Origin: Comamonadaceae bacterium OS-4
Lineage (GTDB): Bacteria > Pseudomonadota > Gammaproteobacteria > Burkholderiales > Burkholderiaceae_C
Length of the DNA stretch: 64,000 nucleotides
Assembly (NCBI GenBank): GCA_027924025.1
Contig: AP026970.1
Location: forward strand, 310,001 to 374,000
Reading direction: 5' to 3'
Shown: piece after piece, positions 64,000 through 64,000 of the stretch
Position numbering within the stretch: the stretch's first letter is position 1
Layout: the number at the start of each line of letters is the position of its first letter
Notes under the pieces: model-generated
The model's database searches: none
What the model saw: only the letters and a program-made list of their open reading frames with translations
Told to the model about the DNA's origin: nothing
Made by a program: the position numbers and the translations under genes

Positions 64000-64000
64000 G

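Overview
The window is a dense chromosomal stretch (no rRNA, insertion sequence, phage or CRISPR seen) from a betaproteobacterium of order Burkholderiales, most likely family Comamonadaceae (Rhodoferax/Polaromonas-like). This rests on protein resemblance (rpsC with a long C-terminal tail, DUF4197, DUF2946, ybeD-lipB-lipA), the gene order tuf-rpsJ / rplC...rpsQ, and a family of short palindromic repeats with the core TTGCTAT-N7-ATAGC that I associate with this family. No species can be named.

Layout. 1-2973: end of a VanZ-like membrane protein, a 2Fe-2S ferredoxin-like protein, a COG2945 hydrolase and a D,D-carboxypeptidase. 2989-13130: translation block, made of str genes rpsL-rpsG-fusA-tuf-rpsJ closed by a terminator, then a separately promoted S10 block rplC-rplD-rplW-rplB-rpsS-rplV-rpsC-rplP-rpmC-rpsQ closed by a second terminator; the spc genes (rplN onward) do not follow. 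Several intercistronic regions form elaborate hairpins that look like autoregulatory leaders. 13163-19797: peroxiredoxin, GNAT, TlpA-like thioredoxin, DUF4197, lipoprotein, MFS transporter, then a regulatory-type PTS (EIIA-Man, HPr, EI) without EIIB/EIIC. 19878-21816: EamA transporter and an aldo/keto reductase.

21895-48009 (26 kb, 22 genes, all on the minus strand) is the most striking part: an apparently complete route from choline to glycine and serine. It holds choline uptake (choX, proV, proW, a second betaine-binding protein), choline to betaine (betA, betB), betaine to dimethylglycine (gbcA, gbcB), dimethylglycine to sarcosine (dgcA, dgcB with a private etfA/etfB), sarcosine to glycine (soxBDAG), one-carbon handling (glyA, purU), the AraC-family regulator gbdR, an M19 dipeptidase, a DUF5943 protein and an SMR transporter. 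In Pseudomonas the equivalent genes are spread over several loci; here they are one contiguous block. Intergenic gaps suggest three transcription units: soxB to gbcB, proV-proW-gbdR, and choX to the SMR gene.

48215-64000: a small hypothetical gene, ybeD-lipB-lipA (lipoate synthesis), the full atpIBEFHAGDC operon, two TPM-domain proteins with lemA, an NTF2-like protein, a YheT-type hydrolase, DUF2946, a membrane-anchored cytochrome c, tRNA-Arg(CCG), and the 3' part of an HDOD-domain signalling protein running off the window.

All functions are assigned by reading protein motifs and remembered family resemblance; no database search was run.
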